Shown here piece by piece: positions 7,984 through 14,577 of a stretch of 34,350 nucleotides of DNA. The DNA lies in NCBI GenBank assembly GCA_903642275.1, contig CAHJWK010000036.1, positions 1 through 34,350 of the forward strand. Reading direction: 5' to 3'. The position numbers were made by a program, and so were the translations under genes. The DNA is from Chitinophagaceae bacterium. GTDB lineage: Bacteria > Bacteroidota > Bacteroidia > Chitinophagales > Chitinophagaceae. Within the stretch, counting starts at the first letter, position 1. Every line of letters starts with the position of its first letter. The notes beneath the pieces were generated by a model, which searched no databases, was not told the DNA's origin, and worked only from the letters and a program-made list of their open reading frames with translations.

Positions 7984-8361
7984 TTACTTCGATGTTTCAA
8001 CTTCACCATCAATAGTAAGAATTACAGGCGTTGCAATATTTGCAAATTTTACGGTAACTCTTTTTGTAAACTTACCTGGATTTTCTGCATTATAGGTAAC
8101 CTTAACAGCGGCTGTTTTACCTTTCATAATTGGTGTTTTAGGATAATCAGGTGTAGTACATCCACATTCTGCGGTTGCCGTTTCAATTATAATAGCTTTA
8201 TTGCTGTTGTTCGTAAAAGAAAATTCAGTTGAAGCCGGAACATGCTGTTTAATTTTACCAAATGAGTACACAACTGTTTTAAACTTTACAGCATTGCTAT
8301 CAGTTTGGGCTGAAGCTGATAAAAACAGTAGTACGGTTAAGCAACTAAAAATGAGTTTCAT
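7984..8361 (-). CDS. Secreted DUF1573 protein (short)
   Basis: Exported protein of 125 residues: signal peptide about 1-19 (ending SASAQ), then a single Ig-like beta domain of the DUF1573 family. The family signature is ECGCTTPDYP, preceded by FGKIKQHVPASTEFSFTNNS and followed by GKTAAVKVTYNAENPGKF. The function of DUF1573 is unknown; it is a common envelope or secreted domain in Bacteroidota. It starts 1 base after the stop of a second DUF1573 gene, so the two are one operon and likely arose by duplication. The Cys pair in CGC could form a disulfide or bind a ligand (inference). Confidence 0.88.
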   Translation of the reverse strand: MKLIFSCLTVLLFLSASAQTDSNAVKFKTVVYSFGKIKQHVPASTEFSFTNNSNKAIIIETATAECGCTTPDYPKTPIMKGKTAAVKVTYNAENPGKFTKRVTVKFANIATPVILTIDGEVETSK

Positions 8362-8362
8362 A

Positions 8363-8857
8363 TTAATTGCCTCCTGATTTTAATTGTTGAACAGCACCAT
8401 TGCCCGGGGCTGGTGTATCAGGAGCTTTAAATGTTTCACCATGAAATTTTATAAGCTGGCTTAAACCACCTTTAAAATAAACAGTTACTACTTTATTAAA
8501 CTGGCCTTCAGTATATCCATTAAAACCAATTGATATACTAAAGTCTTTGCCGGCCGGATATGGTCCAGGTTGCCACTTTGGAGTAGTACATCCGCAACCA
8601 ACTTTTACGTCTTCAATGGTAACCGAATCTTTTGAAACGTTTTTCATGTCAAGCGTAAACTCTGCAGGCTTGCCATAAGGTATTTTACCAAAATTATGGT
8701 CTGTTTCTTTAAACTGAACCACTTTAGTAATATCTGCAGGTTCAGCAGCTGTGGTTGTTGCTGTAGATGCAGTTGTTGCTGTAGTTGCAGCTGTGGTTTG
8801 TGCATGTAAGCTTAACGCAGCGATGAAGCTTACAAACAGGAAAGACAATTTTTTCAT
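8363..8857 (-). CDS. Secreted DUF1573 protein with Ala/Thr-rich linker
   Basis: Exported protein of 164 residues, first of the DUF1573 pair. A signal peptide (about 1-19, ending HAQ) is followed by a low-complexity Ala/Thr stretch of about 20 residues, then a DUF1573 domain with NFGKIPYGKPAEFTLDMKN and VGCGCTTPKWQPGP, and a Pro/Gly-rich tail. The linker comes from a short GCTGTAGTTG-like DNA repeat near 8740-8800 and may be O-glycosylated, as is known for Thr/Ser-rich linkers in some Bacteroidota (inference). Co-transcribed with the shorter paralogue after a 1-base gap. Confidence 0.88.
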   Translation of the reverse strand: MKKLSFLFVSFIAALSLHAQTTAATTATTASTATTTAAEPADITKVVQFKETDHNFGKIPYGKPAEFTLDMKNVSKDSVTIEDVKVGCGCTTPKWQPGPYPAGKDFSISIGFNGYTEGQFNKVVTVYFKGGLSQLIKFHGETFKAPDTPAPGNGAVQQLKSGGN

Positions 8858-9038
8858 TGATAAATTTTTTAAAAATTTGTTTTGTAAAATTAATTAATTT
8901 TTTTGACTGATTTAAGAAACAAAGTTTAAGACTTTCCTAATTAGTTTTTGTTAATGCTTATAACGTTTAACCAAAGATTTTATTTACATATTAATCAAAC
9001 TTTTTAGATAAAACTAACAATAGTAAGTTTTTGATTAA

Positions 9039-9046
9039 TACTTTTG
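9039..9046 (+). promoter_or_regulatory. Candidate -7 box for PEP carboxykinase
   Basis: TACTTTTG matches TAnnTTTG and lies 25 bases before the preferred ATG at 9071, which would give a short leader. No clear TTTG -33 element sits at the standard distance. It also argues against the ATG at 9044, which overlaps the box. Confidence 0.4.
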
Positions 9047-9070
9047 CATTTTGCTAATCTAAATATTATT

Positions 9071-10675
9071 ATGTCAATAGAAACAATCCAAATCGCTGAA
9101 GCGGAATTGAAGAAAATAGGAATAAATAATTCCAATATTCACTACCAGCTTTCGGCTAATGAATTGGTTGAACAAACTATATTAAATAAGCAGGGTATTT
9201 TGAATGATACCGGTGCTTTATGCATTAATACCGGCGAATTTACCGGCCGTAGCCCGCAGGATAAATTTACCGTGAAGGATGCAATAACAAAGAACACGGT
9301 ATTCTGGAATAATTTTAACAACCCGGTTGCTGAAAAATATTTTTTGAGGCTTAAGGATAAGCTTACACAATTCCTTAATAAAAAAAATGAAATATGGATA
9401 AAAGATTGCTATGCATGTGCCGACGAAAATTATAGGATAAATATTCGTGTTGTAAATGAAAACGCATGGAGCAACCTCTTTGCTTCAAATATGTTTATAA
9501 CTCCGCAAGAGGACGATCTTGAAAATTTTAAACCAGACTGGCATATTATTCATGCCCCATCGTTAAAGGCAGATGCAAAAAAAGATGGTACCCGTCAGCA
9601 CAATTTTGCCATAATATCATTTACAGAAAAAATGATTCTCATTGGCGGCACAGCTTACACCGGCGAAATGAAGAAAGGCATATTTACTATTCTTAATTAT
9701 ATACTGCCTCAAAATAAAAATGTTTTAGGCATGCATTGCAGCGCCAATGTTGGTGAACAAGGCGATGTTGCTATATTTTTTGGTTTAAGTGGAACGGGTA
9801 AAACAACATTAAGTACAGACCCGGAAAGAAAATTAATTGGTGATGACGAACATGGTTGGTCTAACAAAGGCATATTTAATTTTGAAGGTGGCTGTTATGC
9901 AAAATGTATTAACCTTGATGAAGAAAAGGAACCTGAGATATATCATGCAGTAAGGCCAGGTGCGTTAGTAGAAAACGTAACATTTTTTCCAGGCACGAAT
10001 AAAATAGATTTTTCAAGCAAGGAAATTACAGAGAACACAAGAGTAAGTTATCCATTAGATTTTATTGCTAATGCTGTTGAGCCGGGTGTGGGCAACCACC
10101 CAAAAAATATTTTCTTTTTAACCTGCGATGCGTATGGCGTTTTGCCACCGGTTAGTAAGCTTACACCAAGCCAGGCTATGTACCATTTTTTAAGTGGATA
10201 TACTGCAAAAATTGCAGGTACTGAAACGGGTGTTACGGAACCAAAAACAACATTCAGCACTTGTTTTGGTGCGCCTTTTTTACCATTGCATCCTGCAAAA
10301 TATGCAGATATGCTTGGTAGAAAAATTAATGAGCATAATGTAAATGTCTGGATGATAAATACCGGCTGGAGTGGTGGCGCTTATAGTATTGGCAACCGTA
10401 TTGAACTGAAATATACAAGGGCAATGATTAATGCAGCACTTGATGGCAAACTAAACAACGTTGCTTATAAAGAACACCCTGTTTTTAAAGTGATGATGCC
10501 AGAACAATGTGAATGTGTACCTTCTGAATTACTTGATCCTAAAAACACGTGGGCAGATAAAACTGCTTATGATGAACAGGCAAAAAAACTTGCCGGTTTA
10601 TATATAAATAACTTTAAACAATATGCTGATAAAGTAAGCGAAGATGTGCTGGCATCTGCGCCGGTTATTAATTAA
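9071..10675 (+). CDS. pckA: Phosphoenolpyruvate carboxykinase (ATP)
   Basis: Cytoplasmic enzyme of 534 residues that converts oxaloacetate and ATP to PEP and CO2, the entry step of gluconeogenesis. The ATP-type family signature is clear: P-loop GLSGTGKTTLS (about 238-248), IGDDEHGWS with the metal and phosphate ligands, NTRVSYPLDFI, and TGRSPQDKF near the N-terminus. The length fits the family (about 530-540). The ATG at 9071 (MSIETIQ) is chosen over the one at 9044, because the family begins close to it and a -7 box covers the earlier ATG. The gene is monocistronic. The first 40 residues show no targeting signal, as expected. Confidence 0.96.
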   Translation: MSIETIQIAEAELKKIGINNSNIHYQLSANELVEQTILNKQGILNDTGALCINTGEFTGRSPQDKFTVKDAITKNTVFWNNFNNPVAEKYFLRLKDKLTQFLNKKNEIWIKDCYACADENYRINIRVVNENAWSNLFASNMFITPQEDDLENFKPDWHIIHAPSLKADAKKDGTRQHNFAIISFTEKMILIGGTAYTGEMKKGIFTILNYILPQNKNVLGMHCSANVGEQGDVAIFFGLSGTGKTTLSTDPERKLIGDDEHGWSNKGIFNFEGGCYAKCINLDEEKEPEIYHAVRPGALVENVTFFPGTNKIDFSSKEITENTRVSYPLDFIANAVEPGVGNHPKNIFFLTCDAYGVLPPVSKLTPSQAMYHFLSGYTAKIAGTETGVTEPKTTFSTCFGAPFLPLHPAKYADMLGRKINEHNVNVWMINTGWSGGAYSIGNRIELKYTRAMINAALDGKLNNVAYKEHPVFKVMMPEQCECVPSELLDPKNTWADKTAYDEQAKKLAGLYINNFKQYADKVSEDVLASAPVIN

Positions 10676-10708
10676 AGCAATACGTTATTGAAGGCACAAA
10701 TAAACAAT

Positions 10709-11086
10709 TCAGGACCGCCATTGTATGGTTCCCGCCTCATCTTCCTTAACCCTGAAAGCAACGATCTTTTTTATAAGAGAAACAGGCAATGGTTCATTTA
10801 GCGCGAATTGTACAGCCACCTTACTTACCTTATAATTTTTAAGTTCATTTTCAAATGCTTTTAAAGGTGCACCCATCGGGAAAAAGCCAATGTGATTTTT
10901 AAAAATGGCAAATGCAACCAATATTTTTTTATAAGAATAGGCAGGCATATTCCACTTGATACTTTCAGCAGCACCCGGCGCAGCCTGCTGTATGGTATCA
11001 TGCATTTGCCATAGCTTTTCCTGTACTGCCGGCAGGGCAGCCAATATATATTCTTCAATACTTTTTGGCTTTTTGTTTTCTATCAT
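10709..11086 (-). CDS. DUF1801 domain protein
   Basis: Small cytoplasmic protein of 125 residues with the DUF1801 (YdhG-like) fold: N-terminal SIEEYILAALPAVQEKLWQMHD, the core KWNMPAYSYKKILVAFAIFKNHIGFFPMG, and a basic C-terminal helix. Members have been linked to iron handling (frataxin-like fold) in some Gram-positive bacteria, but the general function is unknown. It converges on pckA with only 33 bases between stop codons and no clear hairpin. No operon partner is visible. Nothing in the sequence indicates a particular ligand. Confidence 0.85.
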   Translation of the reverse strand: MIENKKPKSIEEYILAALPAVQEKLWQMHDTIQQAAPGAAESIKWNMPAYSYKKILVAFAIFKNHIGFFPMGAPLKAFENELKNYKVSKVAVQFALNEPLPVSLIKKIVAFRVKEDEAGTIQWRS

Positions 11087-11305
11087 AGCGATGTATATAA
11101 TAAGATAAAGCTGAAATTACCTGTTTATTATAACGGTATCAATTATAATAATTTCTTTTGTTGATGGCAGCCGTTAAGCAGATAAATTAATAACTGTGTA
11201 GCTAACGGCGATATAAAGAATGAAGCATTCTTAGTTCATATATCCGTTGTCAAAGCATATTAACGAATGTGAAAGATTTAATTCGTGTAGAGACGAAGGA
11301 AAGCT
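11087..11305. other. Intergenic region with weak inverted repeats
   Basis: No gene is seen in these 219 bases. They contain a 7-bp hairpin AAGAATG-AAG-CATTCTT at 11216-11232, which could end the minus-strand gene at 11306, and a wider GCCGTTA/TAACGGC inverted repeat (11170-11209). The promoter of the DUF1801 gene should also lie here, but no clear box was found. Confidence 0.4.
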
Positions 11306-11998
11306 TTAGTTTTTAATTTCATGTAATGGAGTCAGATACTTTTTTGCTTCACTAATAGCTCTATATAATGCCTTGTTTTTATCCTCCGCTGTCATTAATT
11401 GAAATGGTTGCTTAAATGGTCTAACAAACATTCCCGAATCTGATAATAATACATAAGTTTGATTTGTAAAGAAAAGACCGTTTATATTAATACTATTTGT
11501 TTTTTTATCTAATAATACTTGAAGAATTGGTATTTCCTTTTTGTTGATAACTTCAATCCAATTCGATGAACCGTACTCTTCACACTCAGATGGTAAAAGT
11601 TTATTTTCTTCAATTTTAGCTTCGTAGTCACCATTTATATTAAAAACTGTACAACTAAAATAAAAATGATTCTTGTTGAAATAAAGTTTGGGTATAACAT
11701 AATTATCAATAAAAATAACCTCTTTCCCGCTCCTTAAATTTTTAATGGTAGTATAAGAAGTATCTCCTCCAAATACTATAAGTATTTCTTTTGTTGTATC
11801 AATATATCTACTTAACAATAAAACTTTGTTTTGATTAGCTTGAGTTATATGTTTAATTATAATGGTACTTGAAACAAATTTCTTACTATTTCCAGTCATT
11901 AGGTCTCCATTTAAAGTATCAACGTAAATAGGTTTTTTGTTCTGACAAAAAGAAACTGATAAAAACAAAAGAAATGTAATTGTAAAGGGAACTTTCAT
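11306..11998 (-). CDS. Secreted protein of unknown function
   Basis: Protein of 230 residues with a clear signal peptide (MKVPFTITFLLFLSVSFCQ, cleavage near 19; the Cys could also suggest a lipoprotein, but the lipobox is poor). The mature part alternates short beta strands and polar turns and has Cys in the middle (FSCTVF, SECEEYG). I recognise no domain. It follows the small membrane protein at 12016 after 17 bases and both are AT-rich, so they probably form a two-gene operon. Odd feature: the start of the mature part (DTLNGDLMTGNSKKF) loosely echoes the C-terminal IGTMNGDILKDSAVKH of its neighbour, which may be chance. Confidence 0.65.
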   Translation of the reverse strand: MKVPFTITFLLFLSVSFCQNKKPIYVDTLNGDLMTGNSKKFVSSTIIIKHITQANQNKVLLLSRYIDTTKEILIVFGGDTSYTTIKNLRSGKEVIFIDNYVIPKLYFNKNHFYFSCTVFNINGDYEAKIEENKLLPSECEEYGSSNWIEVINKKEIPILQVLLDKKTNSININGLFFTNQTYVLLSDSGMFVRPFKQPFQLMTAEDKNKALYRAISEAKKYLTPLHEIKN

Positions 11999-12015
11999 TA
12001 ATTTAAATGATGCTT

Positions 12016-12279
12016 TTATTTTGAATTGTACACATGTTTTACCGCACTATCTTTAAGTATATCACCGTTCATTGTGCCAATTTCAATTCCGTTATTAATT
12101 TTATTAATTACTTTGGTTGTATCAATTCCTGTATCAAATTGAACACCGTTTAAGCCTACGCTTTTTATTTTGGACTCATAAACTCCAATACAAACTATCA
12201 ACATTATAAATAATATTACTGCAGGTATAATAACCCTTATCCTTTTATCTTTAATCTTTTCATTCCAGTTAAACGGCAT
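12016..12279 (-). CDS. Small single-pass membrane protein, unknown
   Basis: Protein of 87 residues: a basic N-terminus (NWNEKIKDKRIRV), one hydrophobic helix (about 16-34), then an extracytoplasmic tail of about 50 residues rich in Asp, Asn and Gly. The topology is probably N-in. No family recognised. It precedes the secreted protein gene at 11306-11998 by 17 bases. The start ATG is the only reasonable one. The repetitive region 12318-12868 lies directly upstream, so its promoter should be in 12280-12317 or within that region. Confidence 0.6.
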   Translation of the reverse strand: MPFNWNEKIKDKRIRVIIPAVILFIMLIVCIGVYESKIKSVGLNGVQFDTGIDTTKVINKINNGIEIGTMNGDILKDSAVKHVYNSK

Positions 12280-12317
12280 ATAGAATATTTATACCAAATA
12301 TATAAATGAAATAAGAT

Positions 12318-12357
12318 TGGGTTATCTTATTATTATTGCTATATTGACTATAACCCA
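12318..12357. repeat. Inverted repeat TGGGTTAT / ATAACCCA
   Basis: Perfect 8-base arms at 12318-12325 and 12350-12357 enclose 24 bases of AT-rich sequence. It lies at the edge of the palindrome and tandem-repeat block. It could be an element end or a weak terminator; no T run follows. Confidence 0.5.
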
Positions 12358-12381
12358 GCTCGGCGAAGTGTTCGCTTCTCT

Positions 12382-12404
12382 CGGCGAAGTTTGCAACTTC
12401 GCCG
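12382..12404. repeat. REP-like perfect palindrome
   Basis: CGGCGAAGTT TGC AACTTCGCCG forms a perfect 10-bp stem with a 3-base loop. It is preceded by another partial copy of the half-site (CGGCGAAGT at 12361). The GC content is far above the surroundings. This resembles repetitive extragenic palindromes, but whether other copies exist in the genome cannot be seen here. Confidence 0.65.
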
Positions 12405-12446
12405 CATCTATACTTAAGTTGTAACTTTTCTCTTCAAGAGACTTCC

Positions 12447-12868
12447 GACACACTCTCAAACCTCCATTTCTCACAACCCAACCCCTCCGCCACAACTTCA
12501 AACCTTCATGTCGCTTCATCAAACCCAATTGACACACCTTCAAACCTCATTGACACATCGCTAAACCTTATTGACGCACCAACAGATGTCTTTGACACAT
12601 CGTTAGACCGCTTTGACACCTCAACAGATGCCTTTGACACTTCATCAGACTTAATTGACACGTCGTTAGACCTCATTGTCACATCAACAGATGCCTTTGA
12701 CACTTCATTAAACCCAATTGTCACATCGTTTGACCTCATTGACGCATCAACAGACCGCTTCGACAAAGTGTCAAAGGCATCTGAGGCACTGTCAAGAGCA
12801 TCTGCAGCACCGTCAAAGGCGTCTGCGGCACTGTCAAAGCCGTTTTGAGCAACGTCAAACCGGTTTCT
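12447..12868. repeat. 21-bp tandem repeat array that changes orientation
   Basis: A degenerate 21-base repeat. The marker gacac (or variants such as gacgc and gtcac) recurs exactly every 21 bases at 12447, then with a degenerate copy at 12468, and at 12489, 12510, 12531, 12552 and onward to 12762: sixteen units. Then the orientation flips near 12767. The reverse-complement marker gtcaa occurs at 12770, 12791, 12812, 12833 and 12854, five units again spaced by exactly 21. The junction is the short palindrome GACA-AAG-TGTC. Because 21 is a multiple of three, several frames stay open and give heptad-like peptides (SKASVEV, SMRSNDV; FDSAADA on the minus strand of the second arm). No good start codon supports a real protein. 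No spacers exist, so it is not CRISPR. Confidence 0.85.
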
Positions 12869-12943
12869 TAAAATAAATTATTCCTGCCTGCGTTAAAATA
12901 CTGTCCTATAAATTAATTTTTATCATCTAAAAAATCCATTATC

Positions 12944-13864
12944 ATGACCAGACAACAGGAAGATTACCTGAGCATGTCTCAAACAACCATCTCTTTTTTG
13001 CAAACAAACGAAAGCGTGTGGACGGCTAATGCGCCGCTGACCGCCGTTATAACAGAAATTGATACTAATAACAGCGAAATTGTTGACTGGCTGGCAAAGC
13101 AGGAAGCAAGCCACGGCGGCGTAACGGCGGGTAAGCACGACGACCGCGACAACACGGAGGAAGACGTACATACCATAAGCAATATTTTAAGCTTTTTTGC
13201 CGCGGTTACGGGTAATGCTGCCGTGCAGGGCGCTGTAAAAGCAAGCAGCCGGGACCTTGCAAGGCTTTCAGGCCTTAAACTGGTGGGCGTGGCGCAAATG
13301 GTGTTGCAAACAGCTAAAGATAACCTGGCAGCTGCCGGTGCTTACGGCCTTACCCAGACTATGATTGACAGCCTTTCTCAACATACAGATGCTTTTACTG
13401 CCAGCATAAACGCACCGCGCCTCGCCATTTCGGGCAGTGTAAACGCTACGGATATGATTGAGCAAAGCCTGCATACACTGCACACAGATATTGAAGACAA
13501 ACTTGATGCTGGAATGGTGCTGTATAAAAGCAATACGGAATTTTATAATCAATATAAAATAGCACGAACAATTGTGCACAGCCCTACGAGGCATATTGCG
13601 GTTACTGTGCATTTTGCAGATAACAGCGGCAACGCGGTGGCAGGTGTAAATGTTACCATTACAAACGGCAAGGAAGGCACCATAAAACTGCTGCGCAAAT
13701 CATCTGAGCTGGGTAACATACGCGTACAAAACCTGGTAGCGGGAGATTATGAAATGAAGGCAGAAAAAGCCGGTTTTACAACGCAGGAAACGGAATTTAC
13801 AGTTGCGCCGCCGGCAACCACGAAGCTGGATGTCGTGATGCAGGGAGGTAATTTGAAAAATTGA
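12944..13864 (+). CDS. Helical protein with C-terminal carboxypeptidase-regulatory-like domain
   Basis: Protein of 306 residues without a signal peptide or membrane helix. Residues 1-210 look mostly alpha-helical, rich in Ala, Thr and Asn, and are not a family I recognise. Residues about 215-300 form an Ig-like beta sandwich of the carboxypeptidase regulatory type (HIAVTVHFADNSGNAVAGVNVTI ... LRVQ-like turn ... AGDYEMKAEKAGF). These domains are normally extracellular, so their presence on an apparently cytoplasmic protein is unusual. Base composition is clearly richer in G+C than the neighbours: 37 of 60 bases in 13081-13140. It follows the inverted 21-bp array by about 75 bases and has its own strong terminator. 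Foreign origin or a specialised lineage family is possible; function unknown. Confidence 0.75.
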   Translation: MTRQQEDYLSMSQTTISFLQTNESVWTANAPLTAVITEIDTNNSEIVDWLAKQEASHGGVTAGKHDDRDNTEEDVHTISNILSFFAAVTGNAAVQGAVKASSRDLARLSGLKLVGVAQMVLQTAKDNLAAAGAYGLTQTMIDSLSQHTDAFTASINAPRLAISGSVNATDMIEQSLHTLHTDIEDKLDAGMVLYKSNTEFYNQYKIARTIVHSPTRHIAVTVHFADNSGNAVAGVNVTITNGKEGTIKLLRKSSELGNIRVQNLVAGDYEMKAEKAGFTTQETEFTVAPPATTKLDVVMQGGNLKN

Positions 13865-13911
13865 AAATTGGTAAGTGAGGGTTTAATGCAATTACCTGAT
13901 ATTGTTGACAT

Positions 13912-13944
13912 AAAAAGACTCTGCTTTATTAGCAGAGTCTTTTT
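13912..13944. terminator. Strong hairpin terminator
   Basis: Perfect 14-bp stem AAAAAGACTCTGCT / AGCAGAGTCTTTTT with loop TTATT. The A and T runs at both ends let it work in either direction. It serves the gene ending at 13864 and could also stop the minus-strand Uma2 gene, whose stop is at 13969. Confidence 0.9.
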
Positions 13945-13968
13945 GTTTTATTGTAAGTACAAAGTATG

Positions 13969-14508
13969 TTAGACTTCAAAATTTTTGTTCAGCAGCTTTG
14001 ATTGCAGCTTTCCTTTTATTCCTTCCTGCGTAATAAACTTTCCATCATTAAAATAATACGTGATTACTTCTTTGGTTTCCTGGTCAACTATAAAATATTC
14101 TTTTATACCAAAGGCTTCATACAAATCTTTCTTTCTTTCCAAATCCTGTTTTCTGTCGCCTGATAAAACTTCAACAATTAAATCGGGAACACCTTTTATT
14201 TTGTCATTTTGAATAATGCTAAAATTTTCTGTTGTGATAAAAACTATATCGGGTTGTACAACATTGTTATTACCTAAATAAACATCAACAGGAGAAAAAA
14301 GACATAGGCCCAAATTATGTTGCCTTACGAAAACATTGATATCAGTATGAAGATTACTTAATAGCTTTTGATGCGTAACAGATGGTGATGGTGGCATATA
14401 GAGTACATTATTTATAACTTCTGCCAGCGTTCCCTCGGGTAAAAGTTCAAACACCTCTATTGCTGTGCGTGGCGGAGATTGAAGATTATATAAAGTGGCT
14501 GATTGCAT
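13969..14508 (-). CDS. Uma2-family (DUF820) restriction-endonuclease-fold protein
   Basis: Protein of 179 residues of the Uma2/DUF820 family, a PD-(D/E)xK nuclease fold widespread in Cyanobacteria and Bacteroidota with no settled role. Motifs in order: PPSPSVTHQKLLSNLHTDI, VDVYLGNNNVVQPDIVFI, GVPDLIVEVLSGDRKQDLERKKDLY, then EYFIVDQETKEVI. The Asp of PDIVF, the Asp/Glu of PDLIVEVLS and a following Lys form the likely metal site, so the fold appears catalytically intact. It lies beside htpG on the same strand, but a hairpin at 14531 separates them. Proteins of this family often look mobile. Confidence 0.85.
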   Translation of the reverse strand: MQSATLYNLQSPPRTAIEVFELLPEGTLAEVINNVLYMPPSPSVTHQKLLSNLHTDINVFVRQHNLGLCLFSPVDVYLGNNNVVQPDIVFITTENFSIIQNDKIKGVPDLIVEVLSGDRKQDLERKKDLYEAFGIKEYFIVDQETKEVITYYFNDGKFITQEGIKGKLQSKLLNKNFEV

Positions 14509-14530
14509 AACAGCAAGTTACAAAATAAAC

Positions 14531-14558
14531 AAGCCCTGACAATTAATTATCAGGGCTT
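14531..14558 (-). terminator. Terminator after htpG
   Basis: A 9-bp stem, AAGCCCTGA / TCAGGGCTT, with an AT-rich loop lies 20 bases beyond the htpG stop. On the minus strand it is followed by a moderately T-rich stretch (TTGTTTATTTTG). Confidence 0.7.
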
Positions 14559-14577
14559 GATATTTTATTATCAAATT

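Noticed and set aside
11170-11209. Structured RNA or riboswitch in the DUF1801 upstream gap
   Set aside because: Only a 7-bp interrupted inverted repeat is seen; no known riboswitch core is recognisable.
12322-12543. Open frame of 73 codons on the minus strand
   Set aside because: It runs through the palindromes and the first tandem units; its openness comes from the 3n repeat length, and composition is unlike a protein.
12506-12766. Repeat-derived 86-codon frame on the minus strand
   Set aside because: It starts only at a TTG inside the repeat flip and has no upstream signal. Kept as a finding on coding potential, not as a gene.
12447-12868. CRISPR array
   Set aside because: Units are 21 bases head to tail with no unique spacers, and no cas genes are near.
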